Below, in pieces: positions 46,033 to 56,051 of a stretch of DNA of 64,000 nucleotides. Location: positions 1 to 64,000 of the forward strand of contig NZ_BCRS01000010.1 in NCBI RefSeq assembly GCF_001552715.1. The letters run 5' to 3'. Each line of letters begins with the position of its first letter. Position 1 is the stretch's first letter. Under the pieces are notes generated by a model. It was not told the DNA's origin. It saw only the letters and a list, made by a program, of their open reading frames with translations, and searched no databases. The stretch comes from Mycolicibacterium vaccae NBRC 14118 = CIP 105934. GTDB taxonomy: Bacteria; Actinomycetota; Actinomycetes; Mycobacteriales; Mycobacteriaceae. The position numbers and the translations under genes are program-made.

Positions 46033-47208
46033 CTACAGCGCGGCGGCGCTCTGCTCGACCAGGTTGACCATCAGGCGCACGCCGACACCGAGGGCGCGCT
46101 CGTCGAGGTCGAAGGTGGGCTGGTGCAGATCCAGCTGCGGGCCGCGGCCGCTCCACACCCCCAGCCGCGCCATCGCGCCGGGCACCTCCTCCAGATACCA
46201 GGAGAAGTCCTCGCCGCCGCCGGACTGCTTGGTGTCGGCGAGCACGCCGGGACCGATCTCCTCGATCGCGTGGGTCATGATCCGGGTGGAGATCTCTTCG
46301 TTGACCACCGGTGGCACCCCGCGGCGGTACTGCACCACATGCTCGACACCCAGCGGCGCCAACAACGACGAAATCGTCTCCTGCACAATGTCTTCGAGTG
46401 TCAGCCAGGTCTGGCGGCTGGCCGTGCGGATGGTGCCGGTCAGCGTGCCGGTCTGCGGGATCGCGTTCGCGGCCATCCCCGCGTGCACCGCGCCCCACAC
46501 CATCACCGTGCTGTTACGCGGATCGATGCGCCGCGACAGCACCCCCGGCACCCCGGTGATCAGCGTGCCGAGCGCATAGACCAGATCGCCGGTCAGATGC
46601 GGACGCGAGGTGTGCCCGCCCGGTGAGTGCAGCGTCACCTCGATGTGGTCGGCCGCCGAGGTGATCGGCCCCGGTTTCACCGCGACCCGGCCTACCGGCA
46701 GGTGCGGATCGCAGTGCAACGCGAAGATCCGCGACACCCCGGTGAGCGCGCCCGCGGCGATCGCGTCGAGCGCACCGCCGGGCATCAGCTCCTCGGCAGC
46801 CTGGAAGACCAACCGCACCCCGACGGGCAGCTCGGTCTCCGACGCCATCGCCAGCGCCGCGCCGAGCAGCACCGCGGTGTGGCCGTCGTGGCCGCAGGCG
46901 TGCGCGACGTTGGGCACCTCCGAGGAGAACGGCAGACCGGTGCGCTCAGCCATCGGCAACGCGTCCATGTCGGCGCGCAGCGCCACCCGCGGCGCATCCT
47001 CGGGGCCGAAGTCGCACGTCAGGCCCGTCCCGCCGGGCAGCACCTTCGGGCTGAGGCCGGCCTCGGCCAGCACTGAGGCCACGAACTGCGTCGTCTTGAA
47101 CTCCTGGCGCCCGAGCTCGGGGTGGCGGTGCAGGTGCCGACGCCACCCGACCAGGTCGTCGTGGTGCTCGCTGAGCCAGCGCGCCGCCGCATGCTTCAAC
47201 ACGCTCAT
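46033..47208 (-). CDS. amiA1: M20D-family amidohydrolase AmiA1
   Basis: The 391-aa M20 peptidase-like enzyme has the substrate motif WRRHLHRHPELG (22-33), the metal ligands in HACGHDGHTA and a Glu pair in AAEELMPGG, with a dimerisation domain inserted in the middle. It should hydrolyse N-acyl amino acids or similar amides. It overlaps amiB1 by 4 nt (ATGA), as in Rv3305c-Rv3306c. The start ATG at 47206-47208 is fixed by that overlap. The physiological substrate is unknown. Confidence 0.92.
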   Translation of the reverse strand: MSVLKHAAARWLSEHHDDLVGWRRHLHRHPELGRQEFKTTQFVASVLAEAGLSPKVLPGGTGLTCDFGPEDAPRVALRADMDALPMAERTGLPFSSEVPNVAHACGHDGHTAVLLGAALAMASETELPVGVRLVFQAAEELMPGGALDAIAAGALTGVSRIFALHCDPHLPVGRVAVKPGPITSAADHIEVTLHSPGGHTSRPHLTGDLVYALGTLITGVPGVLSRRIDPRNSTVMVWGAVHAGMAANAIPQTGTLTGTIRTASRQTWLTLEDIVQETISSLLAPLGVEHVVQYRRGVPPVVNEEISTRIMTHAIEEIGPGVLADTKQSGGGEDFSWYLEEVPGAMARLGVWSGRGPQLDLHQPTFDLDERALGVGVRLMVNLVEQSAAAL

Positions 47209-48386
47209 GCCGCCCGCCTCTGCCAGTGCTCCAGCACCCGGTCCCGTTCGGTGTCGGATTCGGCCAACGCGACCACGGTGCGCGCCAGCATGATCGCGCC
47301 CTCGACGACCGCGGTGTCGGCGCTGGCGTTCACCGCCGCGGCGGCGAAGGCGGGCTGGTGGATCGACGCGCCCCCCGCGTCGACGCCGACGACCGGATGG
47401 ATGCCGGGCATCACCTGGGTGACGTTGCCCATGTCGGTGCTGCCCAGCGGTACCGACGCCTCCAGCTCCGCGGGCAGCGGGGTGCGGCCCACCCGCGTCA
47501 TCTCGGCGCGGAACGTCTCGGCCATCCAGGGGTCGGGGGTCAGCTCGGCGTAAGCCGGTGCCGTCTCGGCGACCAGGTGCTCGCAGCCGGTGGCCAGGGC
47601 GCCCGCGGCGAAGCAGCCGGCCATCCGGGATTCCAACGCGCGCAACGACTCCGAGTCGGTCGCCCGCATCGTGTAGCGCATCTCGGTGTGCCCGGGGATG
47701 ACGTTGGAGGCCTGACCGCCGTCGGTGACGATGCCGTGCACCATCTGCCCGGGCGCGAGCTGCTGGCGCAGCAACCCGATGGCCACCTGCGCGACGGTGA
47801 CGGCGTCGCCGGCGTTGACGCCCAGATACGGGGCGACCGCGGCGTGCGCTTCGCGACCGGTGTAGCCGATCGTCATCTCCGAGAGCGCCAGCGACCGCGC
47901 CGCCGCGATGTCGACGGGTCCGGGGTGCAGCATCACCGCAGCGGCGATGTCGTCGAACACCCCCGCTTGCAGCATCAGCGCCTTGCCGCCGCCCAACTCC
48001 TCGGCGGGGGTCCCCAGCAGCACGACCGTCAGACCGAGCGCGTCGGCGACCTCGGCCAGCGCCAGCGCGGTGCCGACCGCCGAGGCCGCGATGATGTTGT
48101 GCCCGCAGGCGTGCCCGAGGTCGGGCAGCGCGTCGTACTCGGCGCAGACCCCGACCACCAGCGGCCCACTGCCGTACACGGCACGGAACGCGGTCTCCAG
48201 GCCGGCGACACCCGTGGTGATCGCGAAGCCGCGCTCGGCCACCAGCGCCTGGGTCTTGGCGCAGCTGCGGTGCTCGGCGAACGCGAGTTCAGGTTCGGCG
48301 TGGATGGCGTGGGAGAGCTCGACCAGGTCACCCCGACGCCGCCGGACCACGTCCTCGACGCAGGTCGACGCGGCAACGGTGGGCAT
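47205..48386 (-). CDS. amiB1: M20D-family amidohydrolase AmiB1
   Basis: The 393-aa enzyme is a paralogue-type partner of AmiA1, with [11 protein letters not shown] near the N-terminus, the metal motif [10 protein letters not shown] and the Glu pair PAEELGGGK. It resembles p-aminobenzoyl-glutamate hydrolase and IAA-amino-acid hydrolase relatives. The ATG at 48384-48386 gives nearly the length I recall for Rv3306c (394 aa); a GTG at 48408-48410 would add eight residues. It is upstream of amiA1 in the same operon and divergent from deoD with 47 bp between them. Confidence 0.9.
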   Translation of the reverse strand: MPTVAASTCVEDVVRRRRGDLVELSHAIHAEPELAFAEHRSCAKTQALVAERGFAITTGVAGLETAFRAVYGSGPLVVGVCAEYDALPDLGHACGHNIIAASAVGTALALAEVADALGLTVVLLGTPAEELGGGKALMLQAGVFDDIAAAVMLHPGPVDIAAARSLALSEMTIGYTGREAHAAVAPYLGVNAGDAVTVAQVAIGLLRQQLAPGQMVHGIVTDGGQASNVIPGHTEMRYTMRATDSESLRALESRMAGCFAAGALATGCEHLVAETAPAYAELTPDPWMAETFRAEMTRVGRTPLPAELEASVPLGSTDMGNVTQVMPGIHPVVGVDAGGASIHQPAFAAAAVNASADTAVVEGAIMLARTVVALAESDTERDRVLEHWQRRAA

Positions 48387-48433
48387 GCAGGCAAGTATCT
48401 CACTGCACAAACACCCCTACTAAGCTGCGGTCT

Positions 48434-49228
48434 GTGGAAGACCCGGCGACAGCTGCCGCGCGCGCGGCCGACGCGCTGCGCACACGCACCGGCAGCGACG
48501 CCCATGACGTTGCGGTGGTGCTCGGATCCGGCTGGGCGCCGGCCGCCGCGCAGCTCGGCGATCCGACCGCCGCCGTGCCGATGGCCGAACTGCCCGGCTT
48601 CACCCCGCCCAGCGCGCAGGGCCACGGCGGCCAGGTGCTGTCGCTGCGGGTCGGTGCGCACCGCGTGCTGGTGCTGCTCGGCCGCATCCATGCCTACGAG
48701 GGCCACGACCTGCGGCACGTGGTGCACCCGGTGCGGACCGCGTGTGCGGCCGGCGTGCATACCGTGGTGCTGACCAACGCCGCGGGCGGGCTGCGCGCGG
48801 ACTTCTCCGTCGGCGAGCCGGTGCTGATCAGCGACCACCTGAACCTGACCGCACGCTCACCGCTGGTGGGCGCGCAGTTCGTGGACCTGGTCGACGCGTA
48901 CTCGCCTCGCCTGCGTGCCCTGGCCCGCGAGATCGAACCCGACCTCGCCGACGGCGTGTACGCCGGACTGCCCGGCCCGCACTACGAGACGCCGGCCGAG
49001 ATCCGGATGCTGCGCACGCTCGGCGCGGACCTGGTGGGCATGTCGACGGTGCACGAGACGATCGCGGCCCGGGCCGCGGGCGCGGACGTGCTGGGCATCT
49101 CCCTGGTGACGAACCTGGCGGCGGGAATGACGGGCCAGCCGCTGAGCCACGACGAGGTGTTGGAGGCGGGCCGTCAGTCGGCCACCCGGATGGGTTCCCT
49201 GCTCTCGTCGGTGATCGCCCGGCTCTGA
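48434..49228 (+). CDS. deoD: Purine nucleoside phosphorylase
   Basis: The 264-aa trimeric-type PNP splits inosine or guanosine with phosphate for purine salvage. Motifs: VVLGSGWAP (28-36) for phosphate, [28 protein letters not shown], and the substrate loop [13 protein letters not shown] with [13 protein letters not shown]. It corresponds to Rv3307. The start is a GTG at 48434. Its last 55 bp overlap, on the other strand, the 3' end of the AbrB-family permease gene, an unusually long convergent overlap. Confidence 0.95.
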   Translation: MEDPATAAARAADALRTRTGSDAHDVAVVLGSGWAPAAAQLGDPTAAVPMAELPGFTPPSAQGHGGQVLSLRVGAHRVLVLLGRIHAYEGHDLRHVVHPVRTACAAGVHTVVLTNAAGGLRADFSVGEPVLISDHLNLTARSPLVGAQFVDLVDAYSPRLRALAREIEPDLADGVYAGLPGPHYETPAEIRMLRTLGADLVGMSTVHETIAARAAGADVLGISLVTNLAAGMTGQPLSHDEVLEAGRQSATRMGSLLSSVIARL

Positions 49229-50313
49229 TCGCGGTCACGGCCGAACCGGCGGGTCGCCCACAGCACCGCGTGTGCCAGCAGCGGTGCCGCGAAGAGCATC
49301 AGCAGGATCCGCACCACCTGCGCGGCGATGACGAACGTGACGTTGGAGCCGGTCTCCACGGCGGTGGCCAGCACCGCGTACACCCCACCGGGGCTGGTCG
49401 CCAGATAACCCTCCAGCGGGGTCAGCCCGGCGACGCGGGCCAGCAGCACGCCCAGCCCGGCCGTCGCGACCCCGAGGAACACGATCAGTGCCACCGCGGC
49501 GGGCAACAGCCGACCGATCTCACGCAGCGACTCCCGGGTGAACGCCAGCCCGGCCTGCCACCCGATCAGCATGTAACCGGCCTGCACCAGCAGCTCCGGC
49601 ACGGTCAACCCGAACGACAGCCCGCTGATCTCCAGCACGACCGTCAACGCCAGTGGACCCAGCAGCCCGGCGCCCGGGAGCCTGATCAACCGGCCTCCGG
49701 TCGCCCCGACGAGCACCAACGCGGTCATCAGCGCCACGCTCAGATACCAGGGCGCCGCATCGGCCCGGGCGACGTCGACCACGCTGTGGGAGCGGTCGGC
49801 GTGATAAATCAAGGTGACCACGACCGGCATGGACGCGGTGACCAGAGCGACCCGCAGGTACTGCACGACCGCCACCACGCGGTCGTCGCCGCCGAGTTCG
49901 CGCGCGATCGCGACCAGACCGGACGCGCCGCCGGCGACCAGAGCCAGTGAGCCGGTCAGCGGGGTGACGTCACGGCGCACGCCCAGCAACGCACCGGCGA
50001 TCACACTGAGCACCAGCGTGCCGAGGACGACGGCGAGCACGATCGCCCAGTCGTCCTTCAGCGCGGGCAGCGCGTCCTGCTGGACCATCGTGCCGATGTA
50101 GACGCCGAGCACGCCCTGTGCCGCGACGCCGAGCCGGCGCGGAACCGCTTTGGGACCCCGGGACCACAACGCCACCGCGATCCCGACCACCAGCGCGGCG
50201 AACAGCGCCGCCGACGGCACCCCCACCAGGGTCAGCGGAACGGTCACCGCGACGGTGAGCGCGAGAAGCAGCGCCCAGCCCGGGAGGTGTCGCCAGAATG
50301 CCCACTTCGTCAT
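49174..50313 (-). CDS. AbrB/AmoA-family membrane protein (putative permease or regulator)
   Basis: The 379-aa protein has about ten hydrophobic segments in two internal halves, the duplicated layout of the AbrB family (once called ammonia-monooxygenase-like). Landmarks are [32 protein letters not shown] and a second [20 protein letters not shown], the paired Gly-rich motifs of this family. Function is not established; some members affect gene expression or transport small acids. The ATG at 50311-50313 is preferred, with an alternative ATG at 50335-50337. It is divergent from a MarR gene, which probably controls it. Confidence 0.82.
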   Translation of the reverse strand: MTKWAFWRHLPGWALLLALTVAVTVPLTLVGVPSAALFAALVVGIAVALWSRGPKAVPRRLGVAAQGVLGVYIGTMVQQDALPALKDDWAIVLAVVLGTLVLSVIAGALLGVRRDVTPLTGSLALVAGGASGLVAIARELGGDDRVVAVVQYLRVALVTASMPVVVTLIYHADRSHSVVDVARADAAPWYLSVALMTALVLVGATGGRLIRLPGAGLLGPLALTVVLEISGLSFGLTVPELLVQAGYMLIGWQAGLAFTRESLREIGRLLPAAVALIVFLGVATAGLGVLLARVAGLTPLEGYLATSPGGVYAVLATAVETGSNVTFVIAAQVVRILLMLFAAPLLAHAVLWATRRFGRDRDQSRAITDESREPIRVAD

Positions 50314-50355
50314 TGACGCCAAGTATCCTCTTGCCATAACAAGATCTCAACTAGG

Positions 50356-50399
50356 GGTGATCACCTATGACACACACCAAATACCAAGGTTTATCTTGG
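50356..50399. promoter_or_regulatory. Palindromes in the permease/MarR divergent promoter
   Basis: GGTGATCACC (50356-50365) is a perfect palindrome, and CCAAG-N6-CTTGG (50384-50399) lies directly before the MarR start. CTTG/CAAG arms also flank 50327-50344. One or more are probably MarR sites. Confidence 0.55.
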
Positions 50400-50401
50400 C
50401 A

Positions 50402-50866
50402 ATGAATGGAAAACCCGAACGCGCGTTCTCGGCCGCGACCGAACTGCGGGAATCGCTGATGGCGGTGGCGCGGCAGCTACGCAGGCACCGTCCGGACAAC
50501 GACCTGACCCTGAGCCAGATGCAGCTGCTCGGCGAGATCAGCCGCGCCGGGGTGACCACCCCCGCGGAGCTCGGCATCCGGATGCACGTCCGCGTGCAGT
50601 CGTTGACCGACTCGCTCAACGAGCTGGAGTCGCGGCGACTGATCGCGCGCCGGCCCGACGAGCACGACCGCCGCCGCCAGCTCGTCGAGATCACCGCCGA
50701 CGGGGTCACGCTGCTGGAGGCCGACCGCGCCGAGCGCGACGCCTGGCTGCACCAGACCATGCGCGACACCCTGTCCGAGTTGGAGTTCGACCTGCTGATG
50801 CTGGTGGCGCCGATCCTGCGCAAGGTCGCGGAGTCCGAGCCCGCCGCGGTGAATCCGGCGCGTTAG
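50402..50866 (+). CDS. MarR-family regulator
   Basis: The 154-aa protein has the MarR winged helix: LTLSQMQLLGEISRAG, the recognition region TPAELGIRMHVRVQSLTDSL and the wing ARRPDEHDRRRQLVEIT with its conserved Asp-x-Arg. It lies 53 bp before pmmB on the same strand and divergent from the AbrB-family gene, with palindromes in the shared promoter. Self-repression and control of the permease are likely. The ATG at 50402 is chosen from the position of the first helix. Confidence 0.9.
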   Translation: MNGKPERAFSAATELRESLMAVARQLRRHRPDNDLTLSQMQLLGEISRAGVTTPAELGIRMHVRVQSLTDSLNELESRRLIARRPDEHDRRRQLVEITADGVTLLEADRAERDAWLHQTMRDTLSELEFDLLMLVAPILRKVAESEPAAVNPAR

Positions 50867-50919
50867 GCGACCCCGGTGGCACATTTGCGCGCCCGATTCG
50901 CCTCTGGTGGGGTGATGGG

Positions 50920-52521
50920 GTGACTGCACCGTTGCCTGCTGCCGTGCAGGAGTGGTTGGCCCACGACCCCGATCCCGGCGCGGCCGACGAGCTGGCCGCG
51001 TGTACTCCCGACGAACTCGCCGAGCGCTTCGCCGGGTCGCTGACGTTCGGCACCGCGGGCCTGCGCGGCCCGCTGCGCGCCGGCCCCAACGGCATGAATC
51101 TCGCTGTGGTGCTGCGCGCGACGTGGGCGGTGGCCCGGGTGCTGGCCGAGCGCGCACTGGGCGGCGCGCCGGTGGTGGTCGGCTACGACGCGCGCCACCG
51201 CTCGGCCGAGTTCGGCCGGGCGGCCGCTGAAGTGTTTGCCGCGCAGGGCTTTTCCGTGACCCTGATGCCGTGTCCGGCGCCCACGCCCGCGGTGGCGTTC
51301 GCGGTGCGCACCACCGGCGCCGCGGCCGGAGTGCAGATCACCGCGTCGCACAACCCGCCGGGCGACAACGGCTACAAGGTGTACTTCCCCGGCGGCATGC
51401 AGATCATCTCCCCCACCGACCGCGACATCGAGCACGCGATCGCGTCCGCTCCGCCGGCCGACGAGATCCCCCGCCGGGCTGTCGACGCGTCGGGCACGGA
51501 GTTGTTGCGGGCGTACGTCGAACGCGCCGCGACCGTGCGGCGCACCGCAGGCACCGCCCGCATCGCCCTGACCCCGATGCACGGCGTGGGCGGCGAGTTC
51601 GCGCTCGACGCACTGGCTCTGGCCGGATTCGACGACGTACACGCCGTCGAATCCCAGTTCGCGCCGGACCCGGACTTCCCGACCGTGGCGTTCCCGAACC
51701 CCGAGGAGCCGGGCGCCTCAGCGCTGTTGACCGCCCTGGCCGACGAGGTCGGCGCCGACATCGCGATCGCACTCGATCCGGACGCGGACCGGTGCGCGAT
51801 CGGCGTGCCCACCCCGGAGGGCTGGCGGATGCTTTCCGGCGACGAGACCGGTTGGCTGCTCGGCGATTACCTGCTCACCGGCCGAGACAACACCGATGCC
51901 GTGGTGGCCAGCACCGTGGTGTCCTCACGGATGCTGGCTGCCATCGCCGCCGAGCACGGGGCGCGCCATGTGGAGACCCTGACCGGGTTCAAATGGCTGG
52001 CCCGCGCCGACGAGGGCCTGGACGCGACATTGGTGTACGCCTACGAGGAGGCCATCGGGCACTGCGTGGACCCTGACGCCGTGCGGGACAAGGACGGCAT
52101 CAGCGCTGCGGTGCTCGCGGCCGACCTGGTGGTGGCGCTGCGGCATCGGGGCCTGACCGTGCTCGACGCACTCGACGAACTGGCCCGCCGACACGGTGTG
52201 CACAGCACCGCCGCGGTGACCCGCCGGGTCGACACCCCGCAGCAGGCCTCAGCGCTGATGGCACGGCTGCGCGCCACCCCACCCGTTGCGGTGGCCGGAT
52301 TCGCGTTCCGCGCAACCGATCTGGCGCCACGCACCGACGCGCTGGTGTTCACCGGCGGCGACGACGCGACGTCGGTGCGGGTGGTGGTCCGCCCCTCCGG
52401 CACCGAACCGAAACTCAAGTGCTACATCGAGATCCGGTGCGCCGGAGAGGTGGCCGCGGCCCGGGCCCGGGCCGCGCAGGTGCAGGACGCCGTCGCCGCC
52501 GCGGTGCGGGACTGGGCTTAG
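50920..52521 (+). CDS. pmmB: Phosphomannomutase/phosphoglucomutase PmmB
   Basis: The 533-aa alpha-D-phosphohexomutase has the phosphoserine loop TASHNPPG with Ser143, the metal loop DPDADR, the sugar loop (YEEAIGH, about 376-382) and the C-terminal phosphate loop RPSGTEPKLK. It interconverts hexose or pentose 1- and 6(5)-phosphates and matches Rv3308, which lies next to deoD in M. tuberculosis; here a permease and a MarR gene are inserted between. The proximity to deoD fits a phosphopentomutase role in nucleoside salvage. Starts at a GTG. Confidence 0.94.
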   Translation: MTAPLPAAVQEWLAHDPDPGAADELAACTPDELAERFAGSLTFGTAGLRGPLRAGPNGMNLAVVLRATWAVARVLAERALGGAPVVVGYDARHRSAEFGRAAAEVFAAQGFSVTLMPCPAPTPAVAFAVRTTGAAAGVQITASHNPPGDNGYKVYFPGGMQIISPTDRDIEHAIASAPPADEIPRRAVDASGTELLRAYVERAATVRRTAGTARIALTPMHGVGGEFALDALALAGFDDVHAVESQFAPDPDFPTVAFPNPEEPGASALLTALADEVGADIAIALDPDADRCAIGVPTPEGWRMLSGDETGWLLGDYLLTGRDNTDAVVASTVVSSRMLAAIAAEHGARHVETLTGFKWLARADEGLDATLVYAYEEAIGHCVDPDAVRDKDGISAAVLAADLVVALRHRGLTVLDALDELARRHGVHSTAAVTRRVDTPQQASALMARLRATPPVAVAGFAFRATDLAPRTDALVFTGGDDATSVRVVVRPSGTEPKLKCYIEIRCAGEVAAARARAAQVQDAVAAAVRDWA

Positions 52522-52565
52522 CCGCACGGGGTCAATGGACGGTGGCGCAGCTCGCCCCGCGATAC

Positions 52566-54392
52566 TCAGCGACCGGGCTGCAACGTCGGCTGGTCCGGGC
52601 GGGACTGGTGCACCTTCAACGCCAACTGCAGCGGGAACCACTCCGCCGGCTCCAGCACGTCGATGCCGCTGAGATTGGCGGCCCGGGTCAGACGCTGGTT
52701 CAGGGTATTGCGGTGCACGTAGAGTTCCCGGCTGGCGGCGCTCTGGCTGCGATAGTGCAGGAACACCGACAGCGTCTCGAGCAGCTCGGTGCCCTTCACC
52801 CGGTCGTACTCGGCGATCCGCGTGATCGCCACGGCATAGCGGTCGCGGATCGCCTCCACTCCCGATACCCGCATCAGCAACAGGTGGTGCCCGACGTCGT
52901 CGAGGGTGAAGACACCGTTCGGATTATCCAGGCGGCTGCCGATCGCCATCGCCTCGCGAGCCTCGGCAAGAGCGCCACCGAGCTCCGTGATCGACGAAAC
53001 CGGCTGCGACAGACCGAAGGTGACAGCACGCCCGGCGGACCTGAGCCGGGAGCACAACTCCAGCAGAGGTATCCGCAGGGCGTCGACCGACTCGGCGTCA
53101 CCCTGCCACGGCACCACCGCCACGGTCTGATGCGGTGTCGACGCGTACATGGTGTCCGCCGGCAACACCGATCCCTTCACCAGCAGATCCCCGAGCGCCA
53201 CACTGACCGGGCCGGTCTCGCCGCGCGGCATCGACGGTGTCGACACGCTGCCGACGACGAGGACGTGGCGGGCGGCGGAGTCCAACCCGACCGCCGCGGC
53301 GCGGGACCGCAACTCGTCGGCGCCGAGCCTGCCCGCCGAAAGGTCGCGCAGGAACCAGTTCAGCCGGTTGCGTGACGCCAGTTCGTCGGTCAGGACCGCC
53401 AACCTGATCGCGACCGCCCCCTGCTGAGCCACCGCAGCGACCAGCGCGGTCTCCCGGGCGCAGAACCGCTGCGGGCGGATTCGACAGCAGGTGAGCACGC
53501 CGTACTCCTCCGCCCCCACCCGCACCGCGGCGCTGGACACCGCACCGGTGATGCCGTCGAACACCCGGTTGACCTGTTGGGAGGCGGTCCGCCAGTCGGT
53601 CACCCCGTGTCGGACATCCTTGTCGACGGTCAGCAACTCCTGGCGGAGCGCGTCGAGTTCGGGCCGGCCGGAATCAGCGGCGGAGCGGACCTTGAGGTAC
53701 ACCCGGTCCGCGCCCGACGGATCCGTCACGATCATCACCGCGACGTCGGCATCGGCTGCCTCGGTCAGGAACTCGACCGCATGATCCAGGGTGGGGCCTG
53801 TCGGCGTCCCCGACGAGACCATCGAGGCCAGCTCGGTCAGTCCGTCGGCCACCTGGAACAGCCTGCTGCCGGTCTGACGTGCCCGCGCGGTGTCGAACAC
53901 CGGCGCCACCAGTGCCGCCATCCGTTCGACGAAAGCCACCTCGCCCGGATCGAAGTGGTGACCGGTCGTGGCCCACACCGTGATACACCCCAGCGGCTCC
54001 TCCTCCGGGGACATGATCGGCACCGAGAAGATGGCGCCGTAACGTTCCTCGCCGATGCCCGGGTAGGGCAGGAACCTCGGATCATGGGCGGGCTCGCCGG
54101 GCACCAGACAGCTCTGCTTCATCGCCGCCACCCACCCGGTGACGCCGTCCCCGAAGGCGACGCGGAGGTCGCCCACATGGTCGGCGGCCGGGCTCTCGGT
54201 CGCCCCGGTCAGCACCAGTTCCTTCGCCGCGGTGTCGTAGACGTAGGAGTACACGTCACGGTTGCCCCGGCCCGCCTGGATCGCGTCCGCGACGCCCTGC
54301 GCGACAACCACGACGTCGGTGGTGGACGCCAGCACCCCGGCCAAATGCTGCACGGCCCGCAACTCCACCTGGGACAGCGGTTCGTCGGGCAT
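52566..54392 (-). CDS. GAF-PucR-type transcriptional regulator
   Basis: The 608-aa protein has a first GAF-like sensor domain (about 25-165), a second GAF-like region (200-340) and a PucR-type C-terminal helix-turn-helix, LFLHYRSQSAASRELYVHRN-like (SVFLHYRSQSAASRELYVHR, near 549-568). PucR proteins activate catabolic operons for purines, polyamines or amines. It lies 49 bp after the glutamine-synthetase-like gene on the same strand, so it may control that operon. The ATG at 54390-54392 is preferred to the longer frame. Ligand unknown. Confidence 0.86.
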   Translation of the reverse strand: MPDEPLSQVELRAVQHLAGVLASTTDVVVVAQGVADAIQAGRGNRDVYSYVYDTAAKELVLTGATESPAADHVGDLRVAFGDGVTGWVAAMKQSCLVPGEPAHDPRFLPYPGIGEERYGAIFSVPIMSPEEEPLGCITVWATTGHHFDPGEVAFVERMAALVAPVFDTARARQTGSRLFQVADGLTELASMVSSGTPTGPTLDHAVEFLTEAADADVAVMIVTDPSGADRVYLKVRSAADSGRPELDALRQELLTVDKDVRHGVTDWRTASQQVNRVFDGITGAVSSAAVRVGAEEYGVLTCCRIRPQRFCARETALVAAVAQQGAVAIRLAVLTDELASRNRLNWFLRDLSAGRLGADELRSRAAAVGLDSAARHVLVVGSVSTPSMPRGETGPVSVALGDLLVKGSVLPADTMYASTPHQTVAVVPWQGDAESVDALRIPLLELCSRLRSAGRAVTFGLSQPVSSITELGGALAEAREAMAIGSRLDNPNGVFTLDDVGHHLLLMRVSGVEAIRDRYAVAITRIAEYDRVKGTELLETLSVFLHYRSQSAASRELYVHRNTLNQRLTRAANLSGIDVLEPAEWFPLQLALKVHQSRPDQPTLQPGR

Positions 54393-54441
54393 GGCCCATC
54401 GTAATTCGGCAGCGCCCGCGCCGGGACATATCGCGCCGTTT

Positions 54442-55854
54442 CTAGACACGGCTGAAGTAGCGCCCGTTCTCCCAGTCGCTCACCGCTTCGCGGTGGCGAT
54501 CGCGCTCCCACTGCCGCGACGCGAGATAGTGCTCCACGAAGGTGTCGCCGAACGCGGCGCGGGCCAGGCCGCTGCGCCCGAACGCGTCGACCGCCTCGGC
54601 CAGCGAACAGGGAAGCGCCGCTTCGGCTCCCTCGTAGGCGTTGCCGACGACCGGTGCAGGCGGCTGGAGGTCGTTGTCGATGCCGTGCAGAATCCCCGCC
54701 ACGCACGCCGACAACGCGAGGTACGGATTGGCGTCGGCGCCGGGCAGCCGGTTCTCCATCCGGCAGGTCGGCTCGTCGGCGGCGATGACGCGCAGCGCGG
54801 CGGTGCGGTTGTCGGTGCCCCACGCCGCAGACACCGGCGACCAGGACCCCGGCACCCGCCGCTTGTAGGAGTTGACCGTCGGGCAGTAGAGCACGGTGAA
54901 ATCGCGCATCGACGCCAATTGCCCGGCCACCGCGTGACGCATCAGCGCCGAGGGCCCGTCACCGTCCCACATCGCGTTGCGCGCGGGGCTGTCGATCCGC
55001 TGCATGCTCTGGTGGATGTGCGCGCTCGAACCGGCCGACTCCGTGGCGACCTTGGCCATGAACGTGGCCAGATAGCCGTGCTGCTCGGCGATGCGGCGGA
55101 CACCGTTTTTGTAGATCGCCACCCGGTCGGCGGTGGTGAGCACGTCGGCGTGCTCGATGTTGATCTCGAGCTGGCCCGCGCCGTACTCGGCGTTCGACGC
55201 CAGGATCGGAACGTCGCAGGCGCGCATGCCTTCTCGGATCGCGCCGATGACCTCTTCGAGGGCACTGTGCCGGTTGAGGCTGAACGTCGCGTGGCCGGGG
55301 GCGGCCGGGGTCAGATTCCGGTACCCCTTCGCTGCGGCCGACTCGGGGGTCTCCCGGAACAGATAGAACTCGAGCTCGTAGCCGGCGGTGACCCGGTAGC
55401 CGAGGGCTGCTGCGCGCGCAGCCTGCTCGACGAGCACAGTCCGCGGCGAGACCGCCACCTGGGACCCGTCGGTGTTCACCACGTCGCAGAGCACCAGCGC
55501 GTGGCCGGGTTCCCACGGAACGGGCCGCAGCGTCGCCAGGTCCGGCACCAGGACGACGTCGGAGTAACCTGTCTGCCAACCGGATACGGTGTAGCAGTCC
55601 ATCAGCGTGTCCTCGATGTCCCAGCCGAACACGATGTTGGGGATCGTGGAGCCCCGCCGCACGATCGAGTCGAGGAACACCTCGGCGGGCACGAACTTGC
55701 CGCGCAGTTGGCCGTCGATGTCGGTCATCCCGAACTGCACGGTGGTGATCCTGTGTTGGTCGAACAGGGCGCGTGCCGCCGCCACCGCGGCGTGGGCTTC
55801 GTCGTTCGTGACCCTGCCGTTGGTGACCCCGGTCGTGGTCCAGGTATCGGTCAT
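54442..55854 (-). CDS. Glutamine-synthetase-like enzyme (gamma-glutamyl-amine ligase type)
   Basis: The 470-aa protein has GS catalytic-domain signatures: AGYELEFYLF (159-168), the NAEYGAGQLEINIEHAD block with metal Glu residues, SAHIHQSM, and the ATP/glutamate region NRTAALRVI. The N-terminal half lacks the classical GlnA Tyr-adenylylation loop and is closer to GlnA3/PuuA-type enzymes that join glutamate to polyamines or other amines. With a PucR regulator it resembles amine-catabolism operons (inference). It is divergent from a secreted hydrolase; a 31-bp element shared with another promoter lies between them. Confidence 0.86.
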   Translation of the reverse strand: MTDTWTTTGVTNGRVTNDEAHAAVAAARALFDQHRITTVQFGMTDIDGQLRGKFVPAEVFLDSIVRRGSTIPNIVFGWDIEDTLMDCYTVSGWQTGYSDVVLVPDLATLRPVPWEPGHALVLCDVVNTDGSQVAVSPRTVLVEQAARAAALGYRVTAGYELEFYLFRETPESAAAKGYRNLTPAAPGHATFSLNRHSALEEVIGAIREGMRACDVPILASNAEYGAGQLEINIEHADVLTTADRVAIYKNGVRRIAEQHGYLATFMAKVATESAGSSAHIHQSMQRIDSPARNAMWDGDGPSALMRHAVAGQLASMRDFTVLYCPTVNSYKRRVPGSWSPVSAAWGTDNRTAALRVIAADEPTCRMENRLPGADANPYLALSACVAGILHGIDNDLQPPAPVVGNAYEGAEAALPCSLAEAVDAFGRSGLARAAFGDTFVEHYLASRQWERDRHREAVSDWENGRYFSRV

Positions 55855-55933
55855 CGCCGAACTCCCTCCGTCGGCACCGCGTCAGCTACCGGCAAAACTA
55901 GCCCGACCGCGACGACCCGGTCTGCGTGCAGCT

Positions 55934-55964
55934 TGACCATAGTTTCATGGCAGTACTGGTTCGG
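55934..55964 (+). promoter_or_regulatory. 31-bp shared promoter element, copy 1
   Basis: It begins TGACCATAGTTTCATGGCAG and ends CTGGTTCGG. It matches 29 of 31 bases with the copy at 59101-59131. It lies 80 bp from the GS-like start and 87 nt before the hydrolase start. The CCAT-N6-ATGG arms suggest a protein-binding site. Confidence 0.7.
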
Positions 55965-56051
55965 CGTCCTTTCGGCGGCATACCTTCTGCCCAACGGCCA
56001 CCCCCCGGCCCGATCCGCCCAGCCCGATTCCCGCCCGCCGGAAGGACAATC

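Noticed and set aside
47226-48773. A 515-codon plus-strand frame opposite amiB1 and into deoD
   Set aside because: It overlaps two conserved genes, and its sequence has no domain character.
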